Source: Palsa-506 sp963836355 (lineage in GTDB: Bacteria; Actinomycetota; Actinomycetes; Streptosporangiales; Streptosporangiaceae). Taken from it: 64,000 nt of DNA. Location: assembly GCA_963836355.1 (NCBI GenBank), contig CAWIJO010000010.1:248001-312000 (forward strand). Reading direction: 5' to 3'. The translations under genes and the position numbers were made by a program. Position 1 is the stretch's first letter. Every line of letters starts with the position of its first letter. This document shows positions 53,187 through 61,739 of the stretch, piece by piece. The notes beneath the pieces were generated by a model. It saw only the letters and a list, made by a program, of their open reading frames with translations. It was not told the DNA's origin and searched no databases.

Positions 53187-54158
53187 ATGCGACGCATTGC
53201 CGCAGCGCTTTCTTTTCCGCTGCTCGCCGTTATTGTCCTGGCGGGCTGCGGGTCGTCAAGTTCGTCAAATCCGGCCGGAGCTGGCTCAACCGGGTCGGTC
53301 GCGGTATCCGGGGCATTCGGCGCCACGCCCACGGTAAAGATCCCGGCGTCGAAGGCAAGCAGCAATCTCGCCATTAAGACCGTTATCAAGGGAACCGGGC
53401 CGGTGCTTGGCGCCAGCGACTCCTTTGTCGGCAACTACGCCGTCTATATCTGGCGCGGCGCCACGCACAAGCAGGTGCTCAGCACCTTCACCACCGGGTC
53501 CCCGCAGGTGCTGGCCGCCAATGTCGGCCTAGTCGGCCTGAAGCAGGCACTGACCGGCGCGACCATGGGTAGCCGGGTACTCGCCGTGCTGCCGCCCAAG
53601 GATGCCTACGGCCCGCAGGGCAACACCCAGATCGGCGTTAAGGCCAGCGACACCATCGTGTTCGTGGTGGACCTGATCAAGGACTTCAACGCGGCGGCGT
53701 CGGCGTCCGGCAAGCACATGTCGAATGGCGGCGGCGCGCTGCCAACCGTCACCGCACGGCCCGGCAGCGCACCGCAGGTGAAGATCCCGTCGAAGAAGCC
53801 GCCGACGAAGCTGATCGTCAAGACGCTGGTCAAGGGATCGGGCCCGCCGACCGTACCGGGCCAGACCATCGTCACCCAGTACGTCGGCGTCAACTGGCGG
53901 ACCGGCAAGGCCTTCGACTCGTCCTGGTCGCGCAAGCAGCCGTTCGGGTTCCAGCTCGATGCCAAGCCGGCCCAGATCATCCCGGGCTGGGACAAGGGCC
54001 TGAAAGGCGTGCCGGTGGGCAGCCGGGTAATGCTGATCGTCCCGCCCGCCCAGGGTTACGGGAAGACCGGCAACACCCAGGCTGGCATCAAGGGAACCGA
54101 CACGCTGGTGTTCGTCGTCGACATCGTCGGCGCGGTCAGCAACGCAACGGCACGGTAA
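53187..54158 (+). CDS. lipoprotein with two FKBP-type peptidyl-prolyl isomerase domains
   Basis: 323 aa. A signal peptide ends in the lipobox LAGC (Cys about residue 20). Two FKBP units follow: residues about 45-165 and 195-318. The second keeps VTQYVGVNWRTGKAFDSSW and IIPGWDKGLKGVPVGSRVMLIVPP, the FKBP active-site frame; the first has the same layout but lacks the usual FDSS-type motif and may be inactive. Acts outside the membrane on secreted proteins. FKBP genes next to pafBC are common in actinobacteria. Confidence 0.9.
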   Translation: MRRIAAALSFPLLAVIVLAGCGSSSSSNPAGAGSTGSVAVSGAFGATPTVKIPASKASSNLAIKTVIKGTGPVLGASDSFVGNYAVYIWRGATHKQVLSTFTTGSPQVLAANVGLVGLKQALTGATMGSRVLAVLPPKDAYGPQGNTQIGVKASDTIVFVVDLIKDFNAAASASGKHMSNGGGALPTVTARPGSAPQVKIPSKKPPTKLIVKTLVKGSGPPTVPGQTIVTQYVGVNWRTGKAFDSSWSRKQPFGFQLDAKPAQIIPGWDKGLKGVPVGSRVMLIVPPAQGYGKTGNTQAGIKGTDTLVFVVDIVGAVSNATAR

Positions 54159-54196
54159 CCGGTGCGGCCCGCCGCGGCCGGCACCTTTCTCCGCTG

Positions 54197-55285
54197 CTAG
54201 CGGCCAAGCGCGGCGGCATGGCGGCCTGCCGCGGCGGCAGCCAGGAAATAGGACGGGTCCTGGTCAAGGCCGCGGCCCATGGTGGACAGCGGCACCGGGC
54301 AATCCCGCAGCACCTCGCGCAGGCCTTGCACGCTGACCAGGACCAGGTTGTGCCGGTCGGCCAGCGGGCGGGCCGCCGCCCGGATCCGGGCGCCGAAGTC
54401 GCCGGGCAGATCCGGGATCACCACGTCCGCCCTGGCCAGCGCCACCCGCCCGTACGAAGTTAGGCTGTGATGCGAGATGCCGCGGTGCCGCTCGCGGGCA
54501 TCGGCCTCGCTGATCCGCAGCGAGGCGACCGGCCGCCCGTGCAGTACCGCGGCCGCGTTCACCGCCTCGCCCGACGCCACCCCGGAGAACCCCCACTTCG
54601 TGCCGGTGCCGAGGTTCCCCGGCCCCTGCGAGACGATGGCCAGCTCGGCGCCGAGCACATGGCGCGCCGCCAGCAGGCCGCTGTGCAGCGACACGGCCTC
54701 GAGATCGCCGCCGAACGCCTGCCCTACGGTGACCGTCCCGGCCAGCCAGCCGGCCTCGCGCAGTGCCGGGATCGTCCGGGAGAACCAGGCTGGCAGGGCG
54801 CCGCCGTCCAGCATTACGTAGCTGACCCGCGGCCTGGGCAGGCGAGTACCCCGGACCATCCGTTCCGAATAAAAGGCGGCAAGCACCGCGGGTAGCGCTG
54901 AGTGCAGGTCGGCGACCACCACCGGCATGCCGTCCAGGTCATCGGCGTCACGGAGCACGTCATGGTGCGGCGAGCCCTGCTCGTCCGCGCCGAGCACGGT
55001 GGCCTGCAGCGGCGTGTACCGGGCCTTGACCAGATGCCCGGGGCCGGCCGGATCCTCGGGCAGCCGACCGGGAACCGCCACTACCAGCGCATACCCGCCG
55101 GTACCGAGGCCGAGCGCAAGGGCGCTCGTGTTGAGCAGCACCCGGTCGCCCGGCTGCGGCCGGCCGGTCAGCGCGGGATAGGCCAGCGCCCGCAGCGGTG
55201 CGCCGTCCACGGCCACCTCTAGCTCCGCCGCGCCGGACCATTCCCGCCGCAGCGCGGAAACCACGCCACTCCGCCACCTGATCAC
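54197..55285 (-). CDS. DUF3866 family protein
   Basis: 362 aa. RWRSGVVSALRREWSGAAEL starts the family; LNTSALALGLGTGGYALVVA, VADLHSALPAV, SYVMLDGGALPAWFS and VSQGPGNLGTGTKWGFSG are the conserved parts. No transmembrane span; function unknown. GTG 55285 fits a TACCCT box six bases upstream (leaderless); the frame is open far upstream but over pafB. Divergent from pafB. Confidence 0.85.
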   Translation of the reverse strand: MIRWRSGVVSALRREWSGAAELEVAVDGAPLRALAYPALTGRPQPGDRVLLNTSALALGLGTGGYALVVAVPGRLPEDPAGPGHLVKARYTPLQATVLGADEQGSPHHDVLRDADDLDGMPVVVADLHSALPAVLAAFYSERMVRGTRLPRPRVSYVMLDGGALPAWFSRTIPALREAGWLAGTVTVGQAFGGDLEAVSLHSGLLAARHVLGAELAIVSQGPGNLGTGTKWGFSGVASGEAVNAAAVLHGRPVASLRISEADARERHRGISHHSLTSYGRVALARADVVIPDLPGDFGARIRAAARPLADRHNLVLVSVQGLREVLRDCPVPLSTMGRGLDQDPSYFLAAAAAGRHAAALGR

Positions 55286-55291
55286 TCCGGC

Positions 55292-55301
55292 AGGGTAGCG
55301 T
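55292..55301. promoter_or_regulatory. two overlapping, divergent -10 boxes between the DUF3866 gene and pafB
   Basis: AGGGTA (55292-55297) reads TACCCT on the minus strand, six bases before GTG 55285; TAGCGT (55296-55301) reads on the plus strand, 23 bp before ATG 55325. They share two bases, so RNA polymerase cannot use both at once. Confidence 0.5.
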
Positions 55302-55324
55302 CGGTGCCGGGGAAAGGAGAGCGG

Positions 55325-56281
55325 ATGTCCCGGCGGAAGACAGAGCGGCTGCTGAGCCTCGTGGTCTGCCTGCTGTCGGCCGGCCGCTTCCTCACCGCCA
55401 CCCAGATCCGCGCCGCCGTGCCCGGCTACCCGGACAGCTTCGACGCGTTCAAGCGCATGTTCGAGCGGGACAAGGACGAGCTGCGCGAGCTCGGCATCCC
55501 GCTGGAGACCGGCATGAATTCGCCGGCCGACGAGGAAGCGGGCTACCGCATCTCCCGGCAGGCGTACATGCTGCCGGAGATCAGGCTGGAGCCGGACGAG
55601 GCCGCGGTGCTCGGGCTGGCCGCACGGGTCTGGCGGCGGGCCGAGCTGGCCGGCGCCGCGGCAGGCGGACTGCTCAAGCTGCGGGCGGCCGGGATCGACG
55701 CGGAGGAGACCCTGCAGCCCGGCATCGAGCCCCGGCTGCAGGCCGGCGAGGCCGGCTTCGGCCGGCTGTGGGAGGCGGTGCGTGACCGGCGGCCGGTCAC
55801 CTTCGCCTACCGGGCGGCTGGCCGCAGCTCGCCGCAGGCACGCCGGCTTGAGCCGTGGGGGGTAGTTAACCGGCACGGCCGCTGGTACGTGGCCGGCCAT
55901 GACCTGGACCGCGGCCAGGTGCGGGTGTTCCGGCTGGGCCGGATCGACGGGCCGGTGTCGTTCGCCGGGCCGCCTGGCACGGTGACCGTGCCGCCCGGCA
56001 CCGACGTGCGGCAGACGGTCCGGGCGTGGGACGCAGACCCGCCCGCGGTGCGCACGGCAGTGCTGCGGCTGCGGCGCGGGGCCGCGCACGGGCTGCGGCA
56101 GCGCGCGGCCGGCGGCCGGCCCGATCCGGCCGATCCGGCCTGGGACCTGGCCGAGCTGCCGTTCTCCGACGTCGGCTGGTTCGCCGACCACATCGCCTCG
56201 TTCGGCGCGGACGCCGTCGCGATGGAGCCTGCCGACCTGCGGGAGGCGGTCATCGGACGGCTGAAGGGGGTGCTGGCATGA
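55325..56281 (+). CDS. pafB: WYL-domain transcriptional regulator PafB
   Basis: 318 aa. An N-terminal winged helix (SRRKTERLLSLVVCLLSAGRFL, then RDKDELRELGIPLE) and a WYL-type sensor domain with HGRWYVAGHDLDRGQVRVFRLGRI. PafB and PafC act as a pair that switches on DNA-damage genes independently of LexA in mycobacteria. AAAGGAGA precedes ATG 55325. pafC overlaps its stop by 4 bp. Confidence 0.92.
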   Translation: MSRRKTERLLSLVVCLLSAGRFLTATQIRAAVPGYPDSFDAFKRMFERDKDELRELGIPLETGMNSPADEEAGYRISRQAYMLPEIRLEPDEAAVLGLAARVWRRAELAGAAAGGLLKLRAAGIDAEETLQPGIEPRLQAGEAGFGRLWEAVRDRRPVTFAYRAAGRSSPQARRLEPWGVVNRHGRWYVAGHDLDRGQVRVFRLGRIDGPVSFAGPPGTVTVPPGTDVRQTVRAWDADPPAVRTAVLRLRRGAAHGLRQRAAGGRPDPADPAWDLAELPFSDVGWFADHIASFGADAVAMEPADLREAVIGRLKGVLA

Positions 56282-57273
56282 CCGCTGACGCCGGCCTGGC
56301 CAAGGCGGCATCGCCGCGGCCCGGCACCGCGACCGACCGGCTGCGGCGGCTGCTGGCCCTGGTGCCCTACGTGATCAGCAGGAATGCCGTCGGGCTGACC
56401 GACACCGCGGCGGCCTTCGGGGTGACCGAGGAGCAGCTCGTCGACGACCTGAACATGCTGTGGTGCGTCGAGCTGCGCTCGCCGGACCCGTACTGCCCGA
56501 TCGACTTGTCCTACGAGGGCGGCGAGATCGTGGTCAGCCAGGCCGAGTCGATCGACCGGCCGCTGCGGCTCGGCGTGGACGAAGCCAGCGCGCTGCTGGT
56601 CGCGCTGCGGATGCTGGCCGAGGTGCCGGGCATGGAGGAGCGCTCGGCGCTCAGCCGGACCATCGCCAAGCTGGAGGCCGCCGCCGGAGAGGCGGCGGCG
56701 GTCAGCGCCCAGGTGGCCGTGCAGGTCGACGACAATGCCGCCCGCGGCGTGCTCGCCCAGGCGAAGGACGCGCTCGCGCGCGGCCGCCGGATACACCTTT
56801 CCTACTATGTGCCCGGCCGCGACGAGGCCACCGAGCGGGACGTGGACCCGATGCGGCTGCTGGTGGTGGAGGGCCGTACGTACCTGGAGGGCTGGTGCCG
56901 GCGGGCTGAGTCGGTCCGCCTTTTCCGGCTCGACCGGGTGCTCGAGATGTCCGTGCTCGACCAGGCCACCTCGGTGCCGAGTGACGCGGAGCCGGTGGAC
57001 GTGGACCAGGGCCTGTTCCGGCCGTCCGCCGATGACGTGCTCGTGCTGCTCGAACTGTCCGCCTACGGGCGCTGGGTCGCCGAGTACTACCCGTGCGAGC
57101 AGGTCGAGGAAATCGGCGACGGGCGCCTGCGGGTCAGCCTGCGCACCCCGGATACCCGGTGGGTCCGGCGGCTGGCGCTGCGCCTCGGCGAGGACGGGAA
57201 GGTCATCGCGCCGCCGGAGGTTGCCGGCCAGGTCCGCAAGGATGCCGCGGCGGCGCTGGCCCAGTATGAGTGA
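56278..57273 (+). CDS. pafC: WYL-domain transcriptional regulator PafC
   Basis: 331 aa, paralogue of PafB. N-terminal helix-turn-helix region (ATDRLRRLLALVPYVISRN) and a WYL domain with VEGRTYLEGWCRRAESVRLFRLDR. ATG 56278 overlaps the pafB stop, so both are made in equal amounts and form a heterodimer as in mycobacteria. Confidence 0.92.
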   Translation: MTADAGLAKAASPRPGTATDRLRRLLALVPYVISRNAVGLTDTAAAFGVTEEQLVDDLNMLWCVELRSPDPYCPIDLSYEGGEIVVSQAESIDRPLRLGVDEASALLVALRMLAEVPGMEERSALSRTIAKLEAAAGEAAAVSAQVAVQVDDNAARGVLAQAKDALARGRRIHLSYYVPGRDEATERDVDPMRLLVVEGRTYLEGWCRRAESVRLFRLDRVLEMSVLDQATSVPSDAEPVDVDQGLFRPSADDVLVLLELSAYGRWVAEYYPCEQVEEIGDGRLRVSLRTPDTRWVRRLALRLGEDGKVIAPPEVAGQVRKDAAAALAQYE

Positions 57274-57384
57274 GCCGGGCATGCGCAGCCCGGCGGTCCG
57301 GCAGAGCCGCGGCTAGCGGCCATCCGGACCAAGCCGCCGGCCCAGCCGGAAACGAAGCTAGCGCATGTAGACTGCTGAGCGGGC

Positions 57385-57390
57385 TATCCT
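57385..57390 (+). promoter_or_regulatory. -10 box (TATCCT) of tatA
   Basis: TATCCT lies 38 bp before ATG 57429; leader of about 32 nt. No firm -35. Confidence 0.4.
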
Positions 57391-57428
57391 GAGCGCGCGC
57401 GGACGAATCCCGATGAATGGGGACTTAC

Positions 57429-57785
57429 ATGTTTGATCCCAGCGCACCACACATCATCATCCTGCTCGTGGTGGTGCTGATCTTGTTCGGCTCGACGAGG
57501 CTGCCCGGTGCTGCCGAGGCGCTCGGCAAGTCCATGCGGATCTTCAAGTCCGAGGCCAAGAAGATGCATGATGACGACCCGGCGAAGGGCAAGACGGTGA
57601 GCGCGGTGCAGCAGCCGGCCGCCCCGCAGCCGCTGCCGGCTCAGCCAGCCACGCCGGACGCCACCCAGCAGCAGCTACAGGACATCCAGCGGCAGCTGCA
57701 GGAGCTGCAGCGGCAGAACGCAGGAGGCGATGCCGCGAACGGCGCGCCGCTGTCCGAGGCGCAGCGTAACCAGCAGCCGTCCTAA
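57429..57785 (+). CDS. tatA: twin-arginine translocase subunit TatA
   Basis: 118 aa. One N-terminal span (PHIIILLVVVLILFGSTRLP), then an amphipathic helix (GAAEALGKSMRIFKSEAKKM) and a Pro/Gln-rich cytosolic tail (residues about 60-118). TatA assembles the pore for folded proteins. ATG 57429 has GGGGA close upstream; an ATG at 57417 adds four residues. tatC follows after 15 bp. Confidence 0.93.
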   Translation: MFDPSAPHIIILLVVVLILFGSTRLPGAAEALGKSMRIFKSEAKKMHDDDPAKGKTVSAVQQPAAPQPLPAQPATPDATQQQLQDIQRQLQELQRQNAGGDAANGAPLSEAQRNQQPS

Positions 57786-57800
57786 GCCCCCATCCAGCCC

Positions 57801-58721
57801 ATGACCACGCCGGACGGCGCGCCGCAGCCTGCGGGAACTCGCGGGCCGCGGATTTCGCGCACCGCCAGGATGGTGAATCCTGACGGGCGGATGCCGCTGA
57901 TGGAGCACATCCGCGAACTGCGCAACCGCGTGCTGAAGGCGCTGGCCGCGATGATCGCCGGCGCCGTCATCGGCTGGTACCTGTTCCCGTATGTCTGGCA
58001 TTTCATCGAGGCGCCGTACTGCAGGCTGAACATCACTGTCCCGATCGCCGGCCATCACGGCGCGAATAGCTGCACGCTCTACGTCAACGGCCTGTTCGAC
58101 TCGCTGTTCCTGCACCTGAAGATCGCCATCGCCACCGGCGTCATCATCTCCTCTCCGGTGTGGCTCTACCAGATCTGGGCGTTCCTCGCGCCCGGGCTCT
58201 ACTCGAGGGAGCGGCGCTGGGCCTTCTTCTTCGCCGGCACGTCGATCCCGCTGTTCGCGATCGGCGGCAGCATCGCCTATTTCGCGATGACCAAGGGCCT
58301 GCATTTCCTGCTGCTGCTGGTTCCCAAGGGCGTCATCCCGCTGATCACCATCAACACCTACCTCAGCTACGCGATGGCGATGCTGCTGATCTTCGGCCTC
58401 GCCTTCGAGCTGCCGCTCGTGCTGATACTGCTCAATCTCGCCAGGATCCTGACCCACCAGCGGTTCAGGAAATGGCGGCGGATGATCATCTTCCTGGTCT
58501 TCGCGTTCGCTGCGGTCTGCACGCCGAGCCCGGATCCGATCAGCATGCTGCTGCTCGCGTTGCCGTGCGTGCTGCTCGTGGAACTCGCGGAGATCTTCAT
58601 CTGGGCCAACGACCGGCGCCGGGCGCGGCGCCCGGATCCGTATGCGAGCCTGGATCCGGACGGGTCACCCGGCTTGAGCGACGATATTGACGACAACCTG
58701 GGCGCCGGCCACCATAACTAG
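57801..58721 (+). CDS. tatC: twin-arginine translocase subunit TatC
   Basis: 306 aa, six spans. MPLMEHIRELRNRVLKAL, SSPVWLYQIWAFLAPGLYSRERR and the later FELPLVLILLNLARILT are the TatC signature segments that bind twin-arginine signals. N- and C-termini are cytosolic and polar. Translated just after tatA; the pair stands where it does in mycobacteria, between pafC and helY. Confidence 0.95.
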   Translation: MTTPDGAPQPAGTRGPRISRTARMVNPDGRMPLMEHIRELRNRVLKALAAMIAGAVIGWYLFPYVWHFIEAPYCRLNITVPIAGHHGANSCTLYVNGLFDSLFLHLKIAIATGVIISSPVWLYQIWAFLAPGLYSRERRWAFFFAGTSIPLFAIGGSIAYFAMTKGLHFLLLLVPKGVIPLITINTYLSYAMAMLLIFGLAFELPLVLILLNLARILTHQRFRKWRRMIIFLVFAFAAVCTPSPDPISMLLLALPCVLLVELAEIFIWANDRRRARRPDPYASLDPDGSPGLSDDIDDNLGAGHHN

Positions 58722-58774
58722 GGCTCTGCGCCGGTACCGGGTGGCGGCCCGGATCAGGCGGCTACCGGCCCGCC

Positions 58775-58780
58775 TAGGCT
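58775..58780 (+). promoter_or_regulatory. -10 box (TAGGCT) of the helicase gene
   Basis: TAGGCT ends seven bases before ATG 58788; leaderless start. Confidence 0.5.
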
Positions 58781-58787
58781 TGATCGC

Positions 58788-61580
58788 ATGAGCACCCCGG
58801 TCAGCCCAGCCGACCGTTATGCCGCCGCACGCCGGCGCCAGGCCGAGGACGGGCCCGCGCTGGCCGGATTCCGGGCGCTCTATGACTTCGAGTTCGACGA
58901 CTTCCAGATCCGTGCCTGCCGGGCTCTGAACGGAGGCCACGGGGTGCTGGTGGCCGCGCCGACCGGCTCCGGTAAGACGGTGGTCGGCGAGTTCGCCGTG
59001 CACCTGGCGCTGGCTGAGGGCCGTAAGTGCTTCTACACCACCCCGATCAAGGCGCTGTCCAACCAGAAGTACGCCGACCTGGTGCGCCGCTACTCGGCGG
59101 CCAGCGTGGGGCTGCTCACCGGCGATCACAGCATCAACGGCGAGGCGCCGGTGGTCGTGATGACCACCGAGGTGCTGCGCAACATGCTGTACGCGGGGTC
59201 GCCGACGCTCGCCACCCTCGGCTACGTGGTGCTTGACGAGGTGCATTACCTGGCCGACCGGTTCCGCGGCGCGGTGTGGGAAGAGGTGATCATTCACCTG
59301 CCGGAGTCCGTGCGGCTGGTCGCGCTGTCCGCGACCGTCAGCAATGCGGAGGAGTTCGGCGACTGGCTGGCCCAGGTCCGCGGCGGCACCACGGTGATCG
59401 TCGATGAGCACCGGCCGGTGCCGCTCTGGCAGCACATGCTGGCCGGCGGTCACCTTTACGACCTGTTCACTACCGATCATGATGTGGCCGCCGCCCCAGG
59501 CTCCAGCGGTCGGCCGGGCGGGTCCGGCCCGGCTGCCGCGCAGCGGAACGGCCGCCCGCGCGCCATGGTGAATCCCGAGCTGCTGCGCATCGCGCAGCGC
59601 AGTCAGTGGGCACCGGGGCGGCCCGGCCGTGGCGGACGCCGCCCGCCCAGGTCCCGGGTCCTCAGCCGGCCCGAGGTCATCAGCCTGCTTGACGCGGCCG
59701 GCCTGCTGCCGGCCATCACCTTCATCTTCAGCCGGGCCGGCTGTGATGCTGCCGTCCAGCAGTGCCTGGCGGCTGGCCTGCGGCTGACCACACCGGCCGA
59801 ATCGGCCGAGATCATCGAGCTGGCCGAGCGGCTTACCGCCGATATCCCGCGCGAGGACCTGCCGGTACTCGGCTACTCGCAGTGGCTGCTCGGCCTCCAG
59901 CGAGGTATCGCCGCCCATCACGCCGGGCTGTTGCCCACGTTCAAGCAGGTGGTGGAGGAACTGTTCACGGCCGGGCTGGTACGGGCCGTTTTCGCGACCG
60001 AGACGCTGGCCCTCGGCATCAACATGCCCGCCCGGACGGTCGTGATCGAGCGGCTGAAGAAATGGAACGGCGAAACCCACGCCTCCCTCACCCCAGGTGA
60101 ATACACCCAGCTGACCGGTCGCGCGGGCCGCCGCGGCATCGACGTGGAAGGCCATGCGGTAATCCGCTGGCAGCCGGGCGAGGATCCGGCGTCCGCGGCT
60201 GGCCTGGCGGGCACCAGGACCTACCCGCTGAGCTCCAGCTTCCGGCCGTCCTACAACATGGCGGTAAACCTGGTCGGCCAGCTGGGCAGGGAGCAGGCCT
60301 CGGCCCTGCTGGAGTCGTCATTCGCGCAGTTCCAGGCGGACCGGGCAGTGATCGGGATGGCCCGGCAAGCCCGGCGTAGCCGGGAATCCATGACCGAGGC
60401 AGCCGTCAGCTGTCATCTCGGTGACTTCGCCGGGTACATGGCGATCCGCCGCGAGCTTTCGGATCGCGAGGGCGACCAGTCCAGGCAGCGGTCAGCGGAC
60501 CGGCGGGGTGCGGCCGTCCGTTCCCTGCAGCAGCTGCGCGCTGGTGACATCATCCGCGTGCCAAGCGGCCGGCGGGCCGGGCTGGCCGTCGTGCTGGATC
60601 CGTTCCCGGGCGGCAAGGACGAGCCGTCGCCCATCGTGCTGACCGCGGGCCGTCAGGTGAAGCGGCTCTCGATGGCTGACTTCCCGGTTCCGGTCCGGGC
60701 CATCGACCGGATCCGGATACCCGCGTCGTTCAGCTCCCGGTCGGCGAATCACCGCAGGGACCTCGCCGCGACCTTGCGCAACAAGCTGGCGGGCAAGGAC
60801 CTCGGCAGCCAGCCGCCGGATAGCGCACGCGCCGGTGGTGGCCCAGACGGCGAGGACACCCCGCTCGCCGCGCTCCGCCGGCGGCTGCGCCAGCACCCGT
60901 GCCATGGCTGCCCGGATCGCGAAGAACATGCCCGGCAGGCCGAGCGGTACCTGCGGATGCAGCGGCAGGCCGAGTCCATGGAGCGCAAGGTCGCCGGGCG
61001 CACTCACGTCATCGCGCGGACCTTTGACCAGGTGTGCGGCGTTCTCACCGAGCTCGGCTACCTGGATGGCGACAAGATGACTGTGGAGGGCTCGCGGCTG
61101 GCCAGCCTGTACACCGAGCTCGACTTGCTCGCATCGGAATGCCTCCGGCGGGGTCTTTGGGACGCCCTGACGCCCGCTGAGCTCGCCGCCTGCGTGTCCG
61201 CCCTGACGTTCGAGTCCAGGCGGCCTGAAGACGCGAGCCCGCCGCGGCTCCCTGGCGGGCGGATCCGCGAGGTGCTGGCCGGAATGGTGCGGGTCTGGAG
61301 CGAGCTCGACGGCATCGAGCAGGCACACCGGCTTTCGTTCCTGCGCGAGCCTGACATGGGCTTCGCGTGGAACGCGCATGCCTGGGCGCAGGGACGGCCG
61401 CTGGAGACGGTGCTGGCCACCGGACTGACGCCGGGCGACTTCGTCCGGGCCGCCAAACAGCTGGTCGACCTGCTCGACCAGGTCGCGGTCGCGGCCGGAA
61501 CCGGCAAGCTGCGCTCGACGGCCCGGGCAGCCATCGATGCGCTACGCCGCGGCGTCGTGGCGTATTCCTCGGTGGGGTAG
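58788..61580 (+). CDS. helY: Ski2/Mtr4-type DEVH-box helicase, HelY-like
   Basis: 930 aa. Walker A APTGSGKT at residues 57-64, DEVH box at 150-153, SAT motif in VALSATVSN, the VFATETLALGINMPARTVVIE motif and TQLTGRAGRRGID. The C-terminal 300 residues match the DSHCT-type domain of Ski2-like RNA helicases. Probably remodels RNA. A Gly/Arg-rich insert lies near residue 240. The helicase follows tatC in many actinobacteria. The gene stops just before a tandem-repeat tract. Confidence 0.93.
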   Translation: MSTPVSPADRYAAARRRQAEDGPALAGFRALYDFEFDDFQIRACRALNGGHGVLVAAPTGSGKTVVGEFAVHLALAEGRKCFYTTPIKALSNQKYADLVRRYSAASVGLLTGDHSINGEAPVVVMTTEVLRNMLYAGSPTLATLGYVVLDEVHYLADRFRGAVWEEVIIHLPESVRLVALSATVSNAEEFGDWLAQVRGGTTVIVDEHRPVPLWQHMLAGGHLYDLFTTDHDVAAAPGSSGRPGGSGPAAAQRNGRPRAMVNPELLRIAQRSQWAPGRPGRGGRRPPRSRVLSRPEVISLLDAAGLLPAITFIFSRAGCDAAVQQCLAAGLRLTTPAESAEIIELAERLTADIPREDLPVLGYSQWLLGLQRGIAAHHAGLLPTFKQVVEELFTAGLVRAVFATETLALGINMPARTVVIERLKKWNGETHASLTPGEYTQLTGRAGRRGIDVEGHAVIRWQPGEDPASAAGLAGTRTYPLSSSFRPSYNMAVNLVGQLGREQASALLESSFAQFQADRAVIGMARQARRSRESMTEAAVSCHLGDFAGYMAIRRELSDREGDQSRQRSADRRGAAVRSLQQLRAGDIIRVPSGRRAGLAVVLDPFPGGKDEPSPIVLTAGRQVKRLSMADFPVPVRAIDRIRIPASFSSRSANHRRDLAATLRNKLAGKDLGSQPPDSARAGGGPDGEDTPLAALRRRLRQHPCHGCPDREEHARQAERYLRMQRQAESMERKVAGRTHVIARTFDQVCGVLTELGYLDGDKMTVEGSRLASLYTELDLLASECLRRGLWDALTPAELAACVSALTFESRRPEDASPPRLPGGRIREVLAGMVRVWSELDGIEQAHRLSFLREPDMGFAWNAHAWAQGRPLETVLATGLTPGDFVRAAKQLVDLLDQVAVAAGTGKLRSTARAAIDALRRGVVAYSSVG

Positions 61581-61620
61581 CCATCCGGCCCGCCGGATTC
61601 CCCCGCGTCCGGCCGCGGGC

Positions 61621-61725
61621 GGCCTGGTCGGGCGGCCTGGTCGGGCGGCCTGGGATCGGGCGGCCTGGGATCGGTCGGCCTGGGATCGGTCGGCCTGGGA
61701 TCGGTCGGCCTGGGATCGGTCGGTC
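61621..61725 (+). repeat. tandem repeats (13 bp x2, then 15 bp x5) after the helicase gene
   Basis: Two 13-bp units GGCCTGGTCGGGC (61621-61646) pass into five 15-bp units GGCCTGGGATCGGTC (61647-61721; first copy ends GGGC), then decay to GGTCTCG. It fills much of the 159-bp gap before the nuclease stop and lies on the 3' side of both convergent genes. Confidence 0.75.
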
Positions 61726-61739
61726 TCGACGGCGGCGGG

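Noticed and set aside
61621..61725. Tandem repeats as a CRISPR array
   Set aside because: Units are 13-15 bp and directly adjacent with no spacers; no cas genes nearby.
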